From Candidatus Purcelliella pentastirinorum (GTDB lineage Bacteria > Pseudomonadota > Gammaproteobacteria > Enterobacterales > Enterobacteriaceae), in contig NZ_CP028374.1 in assembly GCF_003391335.1 (NCBI RefSeq), positions 62,001 to 126,000 of the forward strand: a DNA stretch of 64,000 nucleotides. Reading direction: 5' to 3'. The position numbers and the translations under genes were made by a program. This document shows, piece by piece, positions 44,060 through 54,138 of the stretch. The notes beneath the pieces are model-generated. The model made no database searches. It saw only the letters and a list, made by a program, of their open reading frames with translations, and was not told the DNA's origin. Within the stretch, counting starts at the first letter, position 1; each line of letters begins with the position of its first letter.

Positions 44060-44277
44060 ATACATATATTTCTATCAAAAAAATACTATTTTAATAATAT
44101 ATTTATCTTATTCTATCATTAATTTAAGATAATTAAAAAAATATATGTTTTTTATTAATTATAAATATTAAATAAATAATAATTTATTTACAAAATAACC
44201 TATTATATAAATAAATTTATTTTTATATTAAATAAAACATAAATTAATAATAAAATATAAAAAATAATAATTTATAA

Positions 44278-44769
44278 TTAAAATTTATCATTTAAAAATA
44301 ATAAAAATACACCAAAAAAAATAAAAAAATCTGCAAAATTAAAAGTAGCAAAATGATAATTTTTAATATGTAAATCAATAAAATCAATAACATAACCATT
44401 AATAATTCTATTAACTAAATTACCAATCGCTCCACCTAAAATAAATAACATAGAAATTATTAATTTAATATCATATATATCTGAAATATATAATTTAATG
44501 AAAATAATAAATATTATTAAAACAGATAATGTAATTATTAACCAATATTCAAATATACTATTACTAGATAATAAACTAAATGCTATACCATAGTTTTTAA
44601 CATACAATAAATTTAAAAAAGAAAATAATTTTTTTTTATTTAATAAAATAAAATTATCCATTACTATTTTTTTAGAATAAAAATCAATAAATGTTAAAAT
44701 ATTTATAATAAAAAAATATAATATTTTAAAATATACTTTATATAAAGAAACGTTTTTCACCTTCACCAT
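44278..44769 (-). CDS. lspA: Lipoprotein signal peptidase (signal peptidase II)
   Basis: Integral membrane aspartyl protease removing signal peptides from prolipoproteins. The ATG at 44769 gives 163 aa (E. coli 164) and overlaps the ileS end by 32 bases; a TTG at 44802 is less likely. There are four hydrophobic segments. YVKNYGIAFSLL, the first conserved Asp (residue 29) and the two catalytic aspartates (Asp129 in VID, Asp147 in FNFAD) are present. The highly conserved Asp of the NLxDR motif is Asn (residue 120, GNLVNR). Pal, encoded at 58131, is a candidate substrate. Gene order ribF-ileS-lspA is as in E. coli. Confidence 0.94.
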   Translation of the reverse strand: MVKVKNVSLYKVYFKILYFFIINILTFIDFYSKKIVMDNFILLNKKKLFSFLNLLYVKNYGIAFSLLSSNSIFEYWLIITLSVLIIFIIFIKLYISDIYDIKLIISMLFILGGAIGNLVNRIINGYVIDFIDLHIKNYHFATFNFADFFIFFGVFLLFLNDKF

Positions 44770-47551
44770 ATAAATTAATAATACATCGTTTACATAAATC
44801 AATATAATCTAAACTTTTACCTACACTAATATCATAATGCCAACATCTAGCACATTTATTACCATATGCTTTTCTAACAATTATTTTTAAACCATCAATA
44901 ATATTACTTTTATAAGAATCTACAGGAGATAAAGAATAATCCATAATTGAAACATAAGAAACAAGAAAAAAAAACTTTAATTCCTTAATCAAATAATATA
45001 ATAAATCATTAATTTTATTAGTAATATATAATATAACTAAACAATCTAAAGAATTAAATATAATTTTATTAAAACGTAATTTTTCTATTATTTTATTAAT
45101 TTCATTTTTAATTACCAATAAAGTATACCAAATATTATTATCAACTATATAATTATCATCAATATTAATCCAAGTTTCAGTAAATATATATTCTGTACGT
45201 TTACCAGGTAAAAATCTCCAAATTTCATCAGCAGTAAAAGATAATATAGGAGAAATACAACGAACAAGAACCTCAAGAATATAATAAATAGTAGTCTGAC
45301 AACTTAAATTAGCAATATTATTATTTTTTAATGTATATCTTCTATCTTTAATAATATCTAAATAAAATGATCCCATATCTATAGAACAAAAATGTACTAA
45401 TTTTTTAACCACATCATGAAAATTATAATTATTATAAAGATCTATAATATCATTTTGTAATTTTTTAATACAATAAATCATCCATTTATCTAATAACAAC
45501 ATATCACATTTATCAACTATATTAATTTTAGGATCAAAATCATTTAAATTAGCTAATAAAAAACGAATGGTGTTACGTATACGTCTATAAATACTTATTG
45601 AAGTACTTAAGATATCATTAGAAATAGAAATTTCATTAAAATAATCAGAATATGCAATACATAAACGTAAAATATCAGCTCCAAATTTATTAATAATATA
45701 AGAAGGTTCTATAATATTACCTAAAGATTTAGACATTTTATGACCTAAAGAATCAACAACAAATCCATGTGTTAAAACCTGACGATAAGGAGATTTATTA
45801 TTAATAATCATAGAAATAATCAAAGAGGACATAAACCATCCTCTATGTTGATCAGAACCTTCAAAATAAATATCAGCAAAAAAATTATTCAATTCTTTTC
45901 TTTTAGATAATACAGAATAAAATGTTGCTCCAGAATCAAACCATACATCTAATACATCAACAATTTTAATATATTCTTTTTCATTAATATTAAAAAATTT
46001 TACATGATCTATTTCCCACCATATATCAACACCATTTAATTCTACAAGATCAGCAACTTTTTTCATTAAATAAATAGTATTTGGATGCAAATCACCTGTA
46101 TTTTTATTAATAAATAATGGGATAGGAACACCCCAATTTCTTTGTCTAGAAATACACCAATTCGGTCTTTTACTAACCATAGATAACATGTTATTTTTAG
46201 ACCATGTTGGTAACCATATAACATTTTCTATTTCTTTTAATATTTTTTTACGTAAATTATTTTTCTCTAAATTAATAAACCATTGATATGTTGAAAAAAA
46301 TATAACAGGATATTTATGTCTCCAACAATATGGATAACTATGTTCTATTTCTTTACTATGTAACAATATATTTTTTTTATAAAATATTTCCAAAAGATTA
46401 TTATTTGCATCAAAAATATTTAATTTACTTAATAAAGAATGTACATTACATAAATAATTACCATAAGAATCAATAATATCATTTGATCTTAATTTATATC
46501 TTTTACCAACCAAATAATCATCTAAACCATGATTAGGTGCTATATGAATTATAGCATTACCTTCATATAAATTAACATGATCACTAAGAACTAAAGGTAC
46601 TTTATCATCTAAAAATGGATGGAAAAAATATAAAAATTCTAATTTTTTACCTTTACAAATATTACCCACAATAGAATAATTTTTTATATTAACTCTGAAA
46701 ATAAATTCTGAAAATTTATTTTCAGAAATTATATAACCATAGTTATTATGAAATAATAGAATATAACTTAAATTAGGATGAACACATAAAGCACTATTAG
46801 CAGGTACAGTCCACAAAGTGGTACTCCAAGCTACACAATATATAGATTTAAAATTTTTATTTTCACAAATACCAAATCTAGAAAGAACATCTTTAATATC
46901 AATTGATTTAAATAAAATATCCGCTGATAAAGAAGTTTTATTACAATATTCAACCTCAGCCTCTGCTAAAGAAGATTGACATTTAACACACCAGTAAACA
47001 GGAAAACATTCTCTATATAAATAACCCTTTTTTATAATTTTTATTAAAGCTCTAATAATATTAGCTTCATTTGAATAATCCATAGTTAAATAAGGATTAT
47101 CCCAATCAGCAACTACACCTAATCTAATAAATTCCTCTTTTTGTTTATTAACCTGTGTATTAGCATATTGACGACATAATTTTCTGAAATCATTTAATAA
47201 TAATTTTTTTTTAAATACATCAATATTTTTCTCTATAACATGTTCAATAGGCAAACCATGACAATCCCATCCAGGTATATAAGGAGCATTATAATTTCCT
47301 AAACTTTTTGATTTAATTATTATATCTTTAATAATTTTATTCATAGCATGACCAATATGAATATTACCATTAGCATAAGGAGGACCATCATGTAAAATAA
47401 ATAATTTTCTGTTTTTTTTAGATGAACGAATTTTTAAATAAAGATTACCCTTATTCCAATTATTTAAAATATCTATTTCTTTTTTTACCAAATTAGCTTT
47501 CATAGAAAATTTAGTATTTGGTAAATTTAAAGTATTTTTATATTTATTCAT
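44738..47551 (-). CDS. ileS: Isoleucine--tRNA ligase
   Basis: Class I synthetase charging tRNA-Ile, with an editing domain that clears Val-tRNA-Ile. It has 937 aa against 938 in E. coli. HGPPYANGNIHIGHAMN holds the HIGH motif; the inserted editing domain contains HIAPNHGLDDYLVG; HKMSKSLGN is the KMSKS loop; WFDSGATFYS is intact. The C-terminal zinc site is seen as CARCWHYD with a second CKRC pair. It starts 24 bases after ribF and overlaps lspA by 32 bases. Confidence 0.98.
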   Translation of the reverse strand: MNKYKNTLNLPNTKFSMKANLVKKEIDILNNWNKGNLYLKIRSSKKNRKLFILHDGPPYANGNIHIGHAMNKIIKDIIIKSKSLGNYNAPYIPGWDCHGLPIEHVIEKNIDVFKKKLLLNDFRKLCRQYANTQVNKQKEEFIRLGVVADWDNPYLTMDYSNEANIIRALIKIIKKGYLYRECFPVYWCVKCQSSLAEAEVEYCNKTSLSADILFKSIDIKDVLSRFGICENKNFKSIYCVAWSTTLWTVPANSALCVHPNLSYILLFHNNYGYIISENKFSEFIFRVNIKNYSIVGNICKGKKLEFLYFFHPFLDDKVPLVLSDHVNLYEGNAIIHIAPNHGLDDYLVGKRYKLRSNDIIDSYGNYLCNVHSLLSKLNIFDANNNLLEIFYKKNILLHSKEIEHSYPYCWRHKYPVIFFSTYQWFINLEKNNLRKKILKEIENVIWLPTWSKNNMLSMVSKRPNWCISRQRNWGVPIPLFINKNTGDLHPNTIYLMKKVADLVELNGVDIWWEIDHVKFFNINEKEYIKIVDVLDVWFDSGATFYSVLSKRKELNNFFADIYFEGSDQHRGWFMSSLIISMIINNKSPYRQVLTHGFVVDSLGHKMSKSLGNIIEPSYIINKFGADILRLCIAYSDYFNEISISNDILSTSISIYRRIRNTIRFLLANLNDFDPKINIVDKCDMLLLDKWMIYCIKKLQNDIIDLYNNYNFHDVVKKLVHFCSIDMGSFYLDIIKDRRYTLKNNNIANLSCQTTIYYILEVLVRCISPILSFTADEIWRFLPGKRTEYIFTETWINIDDNYIVDNNIWYTLLVIKNEINKIIEKLRFNKIIFNSLDCLVILYITNKINDLLYYLIKELKFFFLVSYVSIMDYSLSPVDSYKSNIIDGLKIIVRKAYGNKCARCWHYDISVGKSLDYIDLCKRCIINLYGEGEKRFFI

Positions 47552-47575
47552 AATATTAATTTTATAAAATATATA

Positions 47576-48511
47576 TCATATTTTTAACTTAAAATATTTT
47601 TTAACAACCATAATATCATTACTAATTTGTTTTTTTAATTTATCTATTGAATAAAAAAATTTCTCATCTCTTATTTTACAACAAAATAATACATCAATAC
47701 GATAATAATATAAATTAATAAAAATATCCAATAAGTGCACCTCCATTTTTAATTTAGTACCATAAAAGGTAGGACAAGTACCAATATTAGCAATACCATA
47801 TATAGGTTCTAAAAATAATCCATAAATTTTAACAGCATAAACCCCTCTAAGAGGAAAAGTAGTATGACGAATAGATATATTTGCTGTAGGATATCCAATA
47901 ACATTACATCCAATAGCATTTCCTTTTACAACACGACCAGAGATCATAAACGATCTACCCAATAATAACTTAACAAAATCAAAATTATTAACATACAAAT
48001 ACTTACGTATTAAAGAACTACTAATTCGTATTTTATTATATAAATAAGTATTAATATTAATAACATTAAATCCATATTTTAAACCTAATTTTTTTAAATG
48101 TTTTACATCACAATGACGTTTTACACCCAAACAAAAATCATCTCCAACAATCAATAATTTAATAGATAAATTATTGATTAAAAAATTTTTAATGAAAAAC
48201 TCGCCATTCAAAGAAGCAAAATCTAATTTAAAACGAATGCATAAAACCAAATCAATACCTAATGTAGATAAATATTTAATTTTTTCACGAAAAGATGTTA
48301 TACGGATAAAAGGAGTAAATGGTTTTAACACTTCCAATGGATGAGGTTCAAACAATATTACCATTGTTTTTACATTATAATTAGAACCTTCTATACATAA
48401 ACGCTTTAATAACATTTGATGCCCTAAATGTACACCATCAAAATTACCAATAGTTAATACACATTTACGATATTCATTTTTTAAATTATATATACCACGT
48501 ATCAAACGCAT
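47576..48511 (-). CDS. ribF: Bifunctional riboflavin kinase/FAD synthetase
   Basis: Makes FMN and then FAD from riboflavin. It has 311 aa against 313 in E. coli. The N-terminal nucleotidyltransferase domain has IGNFDGVHLGHQ, VGDDFCLGVKR and RISSSLIRKY; the C-terminal kinase domain has GYPTANI and ANIGTCPTF. In the last motif the usual Arg (GTRPT) is Cys. It is the first gene of ribF-ileS-lspA, divergent from rpsT as in E. coli. FAD and FMN are the CysJ cofactors. Confidence 0.96.
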   Translation of the reverse strand: MRLIRGIYNLKNEYRKCVLTIGNFDGVHLGHQMLLKRLCIEGSNYNVKTMVILFEPHPLEVLKPFTPFIRITSFREKIKYLSTLGIDLVLCIRFKLDFASLNGEFFIKNFLINNLSIKLLIVGDDFCLGVKRHCDVKHLKKLGLKYGFNVININTYLYNKIRISSSLIRKYLYVNNFDFVKLLLGRSFMISGRVVKGNAIGCNVIGYPTANISIRHTTFPLRGVYAVKIYGLFLEPIYGIANIGTCPTFYGTKLKMEVHLLDIFINLYYYRIDVLFCCKIRDEKFFYSIDKLKKQISNDIMVVKKYFKLKI

Positions 48512-48711
48512 AATCTACTAAATAAAAATATTATAAAATAATCAATAAATTTAGATTATACTAATATAAAAAAATAAATATATAATTATTTCAAATTATA
48601 ATGTTATCTAAAATAATTGAAACAAATATTTTTTTAAATAAAATTATTTGCTAAAAAAACTAAATAATTATATAAATATATAATTTACTATATTTTAATG
48701 GAGATAATATT

Positions 48712-48972
48712 ATGACAAATACTCAATCAGCTAATAAAAGAATAAAAACAAATGAAAATAAAAGAAAACATAATGTTAGTAAAAAATCCATGATGAAGAC
48801 ATTTATTAAAAGAACACAAAAAGCAATAAATGAAAAAAATAAAGAAAAAGCTAATATTGAATTTAAACAATTACAAAAAATTTTAGATAAATTAGTTTTT
48901 AAAAAAATTATACATAAAAATAAAGCTGCTAGACATAAATCAAATTTTACTATTAAAATAAAAAAAATTTAA
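48712..48972 (+). CDS. rpsT: 30S ribosomal protein S20
   Basis: Small-subunit protein binding 16S rRNA near its 5' domain. It has 86 aa (E. coli 87), very basic, with the typical NTQSANKRIKTNEN start and the KNKAARHKSNFT end. A GGAG ribosome-binding sequence at 48700-48703 precedes the ATG. Transcribed opposite to its neighbours nhaA and ribF, which is the E. coli arrangement. It ends only 4 bases before the end of convergent nhaA. Confidence 0.98.
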   Translation: MTNTQSANKRIKTNENKRKHNVSKKSMMKTFIKRTQKAINEKNKEKANIEFKQLQKILDKLVFKKIIHKNKAARHKSNFTIKIKKI

Positions 48973-48976
48973 AAAA

Positions 48977-50146
48977 TCAATTTTTTTTAAATTGTCTCTT
49001 TATCATTAAGTATCCTAATATACCAGATATTAAAGACGATAAAAAAACTCCTAATTTAGCTATTTCTATTAATAAAAGATCATGACTATTATTATATGAT
49101 AGCAAAATAATAAAAATAGACATTGTAAAACCAATTCCAGAAATAATACCTGCAGACAAAATATTATAAATATTTAAATCAATTAATATATTTTTATTTT
49201 TAAATTTAGTAAAAATCCAACTGAAAAATGTTATACCTATAGGTTTACCTAAAAATAAACCAAAAAATATACCTAGAAATAAAAAAGAAAAAAAATCTTT
49301 AAAATGAACATGTAAAAAACAAATACCAGAATTTACAAAAATAAAAATAGGTAAAATTATTTTATCTACAAAAGTTCTCAAATTAGAATATAACATTCTA
49401 TCTAAACTAACATTATCAATTATATATCTCTCAGATGAAAATAAACCCATAAATAAACCAGTCATAGTTGGATGTATACCAGATTTTAATAACATAAACC
49501 ATAAAAATAAACCACAAAATAAATAAATAATAAGACTTTTATTTTTAAAAAAATACAAAAATAATAAAAACAAAATATTTAAAAAAGATAAGAATAAAAA
49601 AAATATAGAAATATTATTATTATAAAATATAGCAATAATTAAAATTGCAATTATATCATCAAAAACAGATAATATTAACAAAAAAGTCCTAAATGAAACA
49701 GGAATATAAGAATTTAATATTGATAAAATACATATAACAAAAGGTATATCAGTAACAGTTGGAATAGCCCAACCATGTCTGATAATTAAATTATTAAAAT
49801 TAAATAAATAAAAAATTAATCCAGGTAATAACATTCCTCCTAAAGCAGCAAAAGCAGGTAAAAAAATAACATAATTATTAGACAAAAATCCCATAAATCT
49901 TTCATATTTTAATTCTAAAATTACTTTAAAGAAAAAAAATGTCATTAAAAAATTATTAACGAAAAAATATGTAATATAACTAAAATTAAAACCTAAAACA
50001 TTAAAATTATATGGTAAATATATTAAAGAAAAATATATTTTTTTAGTATAATTATTATTAGCAACTAATAATGTAATAAAAAAAACTATTAATAAAAAAT
50101 AATTATCATTTATTTTATTAAAATAAAACCTGCAACATTTTATCAT
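48977..50146 (-). CDS. nhaA: Na+/H+ antiporter NhaA
   Basis: Inner-membrane antiporter exporting sodium for protons. It has 389 aa against 388 in E. coli, with about twelve hydrophobic segments. The transport residues are kept: the Asp of PTVTDIPF (E. coli Asp133) and the adjacent Asp pair in SVFDDIIAI (Asp163/164). The GKPIGI segment carrying the helix-10 Lys and the SGIHPTMTG His (E. coli His225) are also intact. The E. coli regulator gene nhaR and the hok locus are absent. Keeping a full-length antiporter suggests that sodium or pH control still matters in the host cell. Confidence 0.96.
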   Translation of the reverse strand: MIKCCRFYFNKINDNYFLLIVFFITLLVANNNYTKKIYFSLIYLPYNFNVLGFNFSYITYFFVNNFLMTFFFFKVILELKYERFMGFLSNNYVIFLPAFAALGGMLLPGLIFYLFNFNNLIIRHGWAIPTVTDIPFVICILSILNSYIPVSFRTFLLILSVFDDIIAILIIAIFYNNNISIFFLFLSFLNILFLLFLYFFKNKSLIIYLFCGLFLWFMLLKSGIHPTMTGLFMGLFSSERYIIDNVSLDRMLYSNLRTFVDKIILPIFIFVNSGICFLHVHFKDFFSFLFLGIFFGLFLGKPIGITFFSWIFTKFKNKNILIDLNIYNILSAGIISGIGFTMSIFIILLSYNNSHDLLLIEIAKLGVFLSSLISGILGYLMIKRQFKKN

Positions 50147-50208
50147 GATATAAAAAAATAAAAATATAAAAAAATTTCAAAAATTTTAAATAATAAAAAA
50201 TTATAATA

Positions 50209-51339
50209 TCAGCTTGTTAAATCATCAAAAAATTTTTTAACACCATTAAAAAAATTTTTTGATTTAGGATTATTTACTTTAGAAGATGAACAATCAAGAC
50301 TTTTACCTAACTTATATAACATTTTTTTTTGTTCATAATTTAAGTTAACAGGTGTTTCTACAATAACTTTGCACAATAAATCACCTAAATAATTACTTCT
50401 AATAGATCTTACTCCTTTACCCCTCATACGAAATAATTTACCTGTTTGTGTCTCAGCCGGTATTCTTAATTTTATTTTACCATTTAATGTTGGCACCTCT
50501 ATTTTACCACCTAAAGCTGCCATTATAAAACTAATAGGAACTTCACAATATAAATTATTATTTTTTCTTGAAAAAATAGAATGATCTTTAACTTTTATTT
50601 CAACATATAAATCACCTGAAGATCCACCTCTTATACCATATTCTCCTTCACCTGTTAAACGAATTTTATCACCAGTATCTACTCCGGATGGTATTTTAAC
50701 AGATAGTGTTTTATTACGTTCAATACGCCCATTACCATCACATAAATTACATGGATTATTTATAACTGATCCATCTCCATTACAAGCTGGACAAGTTTGT
50801 TGTACAGTAAAAAAACCTTGTCTCATTTGAACTTGACCAGCACCATTACATGTTTTACATAATTTTGACTTTGTACCTATCTTAGCACCACTACCTCTAC
50901 AAACATTACATCTCTGTAATACTGATACTTGTATTTTTTTAGTAATACCAATTACTGCTTCTTCCAAAGTAAGATCTAAACTATAACATAAATCTGAACC
51001 AGAAGATTTATGTTGACGACGACTAGAACTACCAAAAATATCTCCAAAAACATCACCAAAAATATCTCCAAAATCAGCATTAGTATGATAAGAAGTATGA
51101 GAAGAACTATTATTATTAAATGCTTCATGACCATACTGATCATAAGATGAACGTTTTTGTTTATCACTTAAAATTTCATATGCTTCTTTTACTTCCTTAA
51201 ATTTATCCTCCGCTGATTTATTACCCTGATTACGATCAGGATGAAACTTAATAGCTAATCGTTTATAAGCTTTTTTAATATCACGATTACTAGCAGATTT
51301 AGAAACACGTAAAACATCATAATAATCTTTTTTAATCAT
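50209..51339 (-). CDS. dnaJ: Co-chaperone DnaJ
   Basis: J-domain partner that delivers clients to DnaK and stimulates its ATPase. It has 376 aa, the same as E. coli. The J domain carries HPD in [10 protein letters not shown]; a short Gly/Phe-like linker here is Ser/His/Asp/Phe-rich with repeated GDIFGDVF units; four zinc-binding CxxCxGxG-type motifs follow ([32 protein letters not shown]), then the client-binding C-terminal domains. It is downstream of dnaK by 80 bases and probably shares its heat-shock promoter. Confidence 0.98.
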   Translation of the reverse strand: MIKKDYYDVLRVSKSASNRDIKKAYKRLAIKFHPDRNQGNKSAEDKFKEVKEAYEILSDKQKRSSYDQYGHEAFNNNSSSHTSYHTNADFGDIFGDVFGDIFGSSSRRQHKSSGSDLCYSLDLTLEEAVIGITKKIQVSVLQRCNVCRGSGAKIGTKSKLCKTCNGAGQVQMRQGFFTVQQTCPACNGDGSVINNPCNLCDGNGRIERNKTLSVKIPSGVDTGDKIRLTGEGEYGIRGGSSGDLYVEIKVKDHSIFSRKNNNLYCEVPISFIMAALGGKIEVPTLNGKIKLRIPAETQTGKLFRMRGKGVRSIRSNYLGDLLCKVIVETPVNLNYEQKKMLYKLGKSLDCSSSKVNNPKSKNFFNGVKKFFDDLTS

Positions 51340-51419
51340 TGTATAATTTACTCTTAATAATTATATAACTATAAAATATAAATAATATAATTATATATAC
51401 TAAAAAATATAAAACAAAA

Positions 51420-53336
51420 TTATTTTTTGTTATCTTTAATTTCTTCAAAATCAGCATCTACAACATCTGAATTCTGTTTATTATTTTCCGTTTTAAACGA
51501 TGTTGATGAAGACATTTTATCTTGATTCTTCATAGCTTCTATAAGTTTATTAGAAACTTGAATCAAAGATTGTATTTTACTTTGAATATCTTCTTTATTT
51601 TCAGATTTTAAAGATGACTCTAAATCATTTAAAGCATTTTCTATAATATTTTTATCTTCTAAAATTAATTTATCACCACTATCTTTTAATTGTTTCCTAG
51701 TACTATGCAATATCTGATCTCCTTGATTTTTTACTTGAACTAATTCTTCAAATTTACGATCTGATTCAGCATTATTTTCTGCATCACGTATCATTTTATC
51801 TATTTCACCTTCATTCAAACCAGATGATGCTTTTATAGTAATTCTTTGTTCTTTACCTGTATTATTATTTTTAGCAGATACATGTAAAATACCATCAGCA
51901 TCAATATCAAAAGTAACTTCAATTTGCGGTATACCCCTAAGAGCAGGTTGTATACCATCTAAATTAAATTGGCCTAAAGATTTATTATCTAAAGCACGTT
52001 TACGCTCGCCTTGTAATACATGTATAGTAACAGCTGATTGATTATCTTCAGCTGTAGAAAATACCTGACTATGTTTAGTAGGTATTGTGGTATTTTTACT
52101 TATTAAAGAAGTCATTACTCCACCCATAGTTTCTATTCCTAATGATAAAGGAGTAACATCTAATAATAAAACATCTTTAACATCTCCAGATAAAACTCCT
52201 GCTTGTACAGCCGCTCCTACAGCTACTGCTTCATCAGGATTAACATCCTTACGAGGTTCCTTCTTAAAATATTCTGCTACTTTTGTTTGAACCATAGGCA
52301 TACGAGTTTGCCCACCAACTAAAATTACATCATTTATATTTGTTATAGATAAATTTGCATCTTTTAAAGCAACTTTCATAGGTTCTATAGACTTATAAAT
52401 TAAATCTTCAACTAAAGATTCTAATTTTGCACGAGTAACTTTAATATTTAAATGTTTAGGACCACTAGAATCCGCTGTTATATATGGTAAATTAACATCA
52501 GTTTGATGTGTAGAAGATAATTCAATTTTAGCTTTTTCTGAAGACTCTTTTAAACGTTGCATAGCTAATGGATCATTATGAAGATCAATACCAGTATCTT
52601 TTTTAAACTCATTTACTAAATAATTTATCAAACGACTGTCAAAATCTTCTCCTCCTAAATGAGTATCTCCATTAGTAGCTAAAACTTCAAAAGTTTTTTC
52701 ACCATCAACTTCATCTATTTCTATAATGGAAATGTCAAATGTACCTCCACCTAAATCATATACAGCAATAACACGATTACCTTTACCCTTATCTAAACCA
52801 TAAGCTAAAGCTGCTGCAGTAGGTTCATTAATTATACGTTTAACCTCCAAACCAGCTATACGACCAGCATCTTTAGTAGCTTGTCTTTGAGCATCATTAA
52901 AATATGCAGGTACAGTTATAACAGCTTTATTAATAATTTCTCCTAAATAATCTTCTGCTGTTTTTTTCATTTTCTTTAAAATTTCAGCTGAAATTTGAGG
53001 AGGTGCCATTCTTTTATTTTTTACATTTAACCAAGCATCACCATTTCTAGATTCAACTATTTTATAAGGCATTATTTTAATATCACGTTGTACTTCTTCA
53101 TCTTTAAAACGTCTTCCTATTAAACGCTTTATTGCAAATAAAGTATTTTCTGGATTTGTCACTGCTTGACGTTTTGCAGGTTGACCAACTAATATTTCAT
53201 TATCTTTAGTATATGCTATAATAGAAGGTGTGGTACGATCACCTTCAGAATTTTCTAAAACTCTAGCTTTATTACCATCCATAATAGCAACACAAGAATT
53301 AGTCGTACCTAAATCAATACCCATAATTTTACTCAT
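51420..53336 (-). CDS. dnaK: Chaperone DnaK (Hsp70)
   Basis: ATP-driven protein-folding chaperone. It has 638 aa, the same as E. coli. The ATPase domain begins [17 protein letters not shown] and includes [13 protein letters not shown] and [10 protein letters not shown]; the peptide-binding domain with [17 protein letters not shown] and the helical lid follow, ending in the EEIKDNKK tail. It is among the most conserved and least A+T-biased genes in the window, as expected for a highly expressed endosymbiont chaperone. A TAGAGG ribosome-binding sequence precedes the ATG, and a sigma-32 promoter lies about 85 bases upstream. Confidence 0.99.
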   Translation of the reverse strand: MSKIMGIDLGTTNSCVAIMDGNKARVLENSEGDRTTPSIIAYTKDNEILVGQPAKRQAVTNPENTLFAIKRLIGRRFKDEEVQRDIKIMPYKIVESRNGDAWLNVKNKRMAPPQISAEILKKMKKTAEDYLGEIINKAVITVPAYFNDAQRQATKDAGRIAGLEVKRIINEPTAAALAYGLDKGKGNRVIAVYDLGGGTFDISIIEIDEVDGEKTFEVLATNGDTHLGGEDFDSRLINYLVNEFKKDTGIDLHNDPLAMQRLKESSEKAKIELSSTHQTDVNLPYITADSSGPKHLNIKVTRAKLESLVEDLIYKSIEPMKVALKDANLSITNINDVILVGGQTRMPMVQTKVAEYFKKEPRKDVNPDEAVAVGAAVQAGVLSGDVKDVLLLDVTPLSLGIETMGGVMTSLISKNTTIPTKHSQVFSTAEDNQSAVTIHVLQGERKRALDNKSLGQFNLDGIQPALRGIPQIEVTFDIDADGILHVSAKNNNTGKEQRITIKASSGLNEGEIDKMIRDAENNAESDRKFEELVQVKNQGDQILHSTRKQLKDSGDKLILEDKNIIENALNDLESSLKSENKEDIQSKIQSLIQVSNKLIEAMKNQDKMSSSTSFKTENNKQNSDVVDADFEEIKDNKK

Positions 53337-53419
53337 ATAAAAACCTCTAAAATAAATTTAATTACTATATAAAAATTTTGTAAATTTTATTCAATTATAA
53401 ACTCTATATGTCAATTTAG

Positions 53420-53445
53420 ATGGGGCCGCTTAATTAAGCATCAAG
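53420..53445 (-). promoter_or_regulatory. Sigma-32 (heat-shock) promoter of dnaK-dnaJ
   Basis: On the minus strand CTTGAT (53440-53445) and CCCCAT (53420-53425) are separated by 14 bases. The RpoH consensus is CTTGAA, a 13-15 base spacer and CCCCAT-T. It is a G+C-rich island in otherwise A+T DNA and lies about 85 bases ahead of the dnaK start. The spacer holds a perfect 12-base palindrome, GCTTAATTAAGC (53428-53439). Implies that rpoH is still present elsewhere. Confidence 0.83.
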
Positions 53446-53939
53446 AGCAAAAACAAAAAATATTTTAAATAAATAAAAATTAATTAAACTAAAATACAAT
53501 TAATTTTATTAAATAAAATATAATAAAAAAATTTTTAAAAAATAATTTACTCAATATACAAGATAAATATATTTAAACTATTTTAAAAAATATACAGTAT
53601 ACTAATTTAAATAATAGTATTTATTTTCCAAATTAAAAAATAAAATAAAAAAACTATTAAAAAAAAATTTATTAAATGAAATATATTTTAAAATTTTAAT
53701 AAATAAAACAAAAATTTTTATATAAAACATCAACTATAATTAAATTTATACATTTTTATTCAAATAAATATATTTATATAAATATATTCAAAATTAAAAA
53801 TAAAACAAAAATAAATAATTTTTAGTATACAATATATTTTTATAGAAAAGATATTTTTAATACAAAACAACAATTATAAAATTAATATTTACAAAAATAT
53901 TAATTTTATTAAATTCAAAATAAAAAATATATAAAAAAT
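53446..53939. other. Gene-free interval between the dnaK promoter and tRNA-Arg
   Basis: 494 bases of nearly pure A+T DNA between divergent transcripts. I see no gene or gene remnant. A perfect 13-bp inverted repeat with a 4-base loop lies at 53878-53907, just ahead of the tRNA; it contains only A-T pairs in its stem and may be chance. Confidence 0.6.
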
Positions 53940-54014
53940 GCGCCCTTAGCTCAATATGGATAGAGCAACAGCCTTCTAAGCTGTAGGTTACAGGTTCAAT
54001 TCCTGTAGGGCGTA
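53940..54014 (+). tRNA. tRNA-Arg, anticodon UCU
   Basis: A complete cloverleaf: acceptor stem GCGCCCT with AGGGCGT (first pair G-U), D arm GCTC/GAGC, anticodon stem ACAGC/GCTGT with loop CTTCTAA giving anticodon TCT, and T arm ACAGG/CCTGT with loop TTCAATT. The discriminator is A at 54014 and CCA is not encoded. It reads AGA, which is a heavily used Arg codon in this A+T-rich genome. Corresponds to the E. coli argU type. Confidence 0.95.
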
Positions 54015-54138
54015 ATCAATAAAATTACTAATTAATAATATATTTATAAAAAAAAAAATATACTTAAATAAAAATCAAAAAATTCTTAAAAATAATTAAT
54101 AATAATAAAACCTATTTAATTATATAGATTAAATAAAA

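Noticed and set aside
44770-44802. Longer LspA start at a TTG codon
   Set aside because: The ATG at 44769 gives the family length; the extra residues are unconserved and only increase overlap with ileS.
50976-51167. Hydrophobic open frame within dnaJ
   Set aside because: It is an alternative frame of the Gly/Asp-rich DnaJ linker and has no independent support.
53878-53907. Perfect 13-bp inverted repeat with ACAA loop before tRNA-Arg
   Set aside because: The stem is made only of A-T pairs; such repeats are expected by chance in DNA of this composition, and no T-run or partner gene supports a role.
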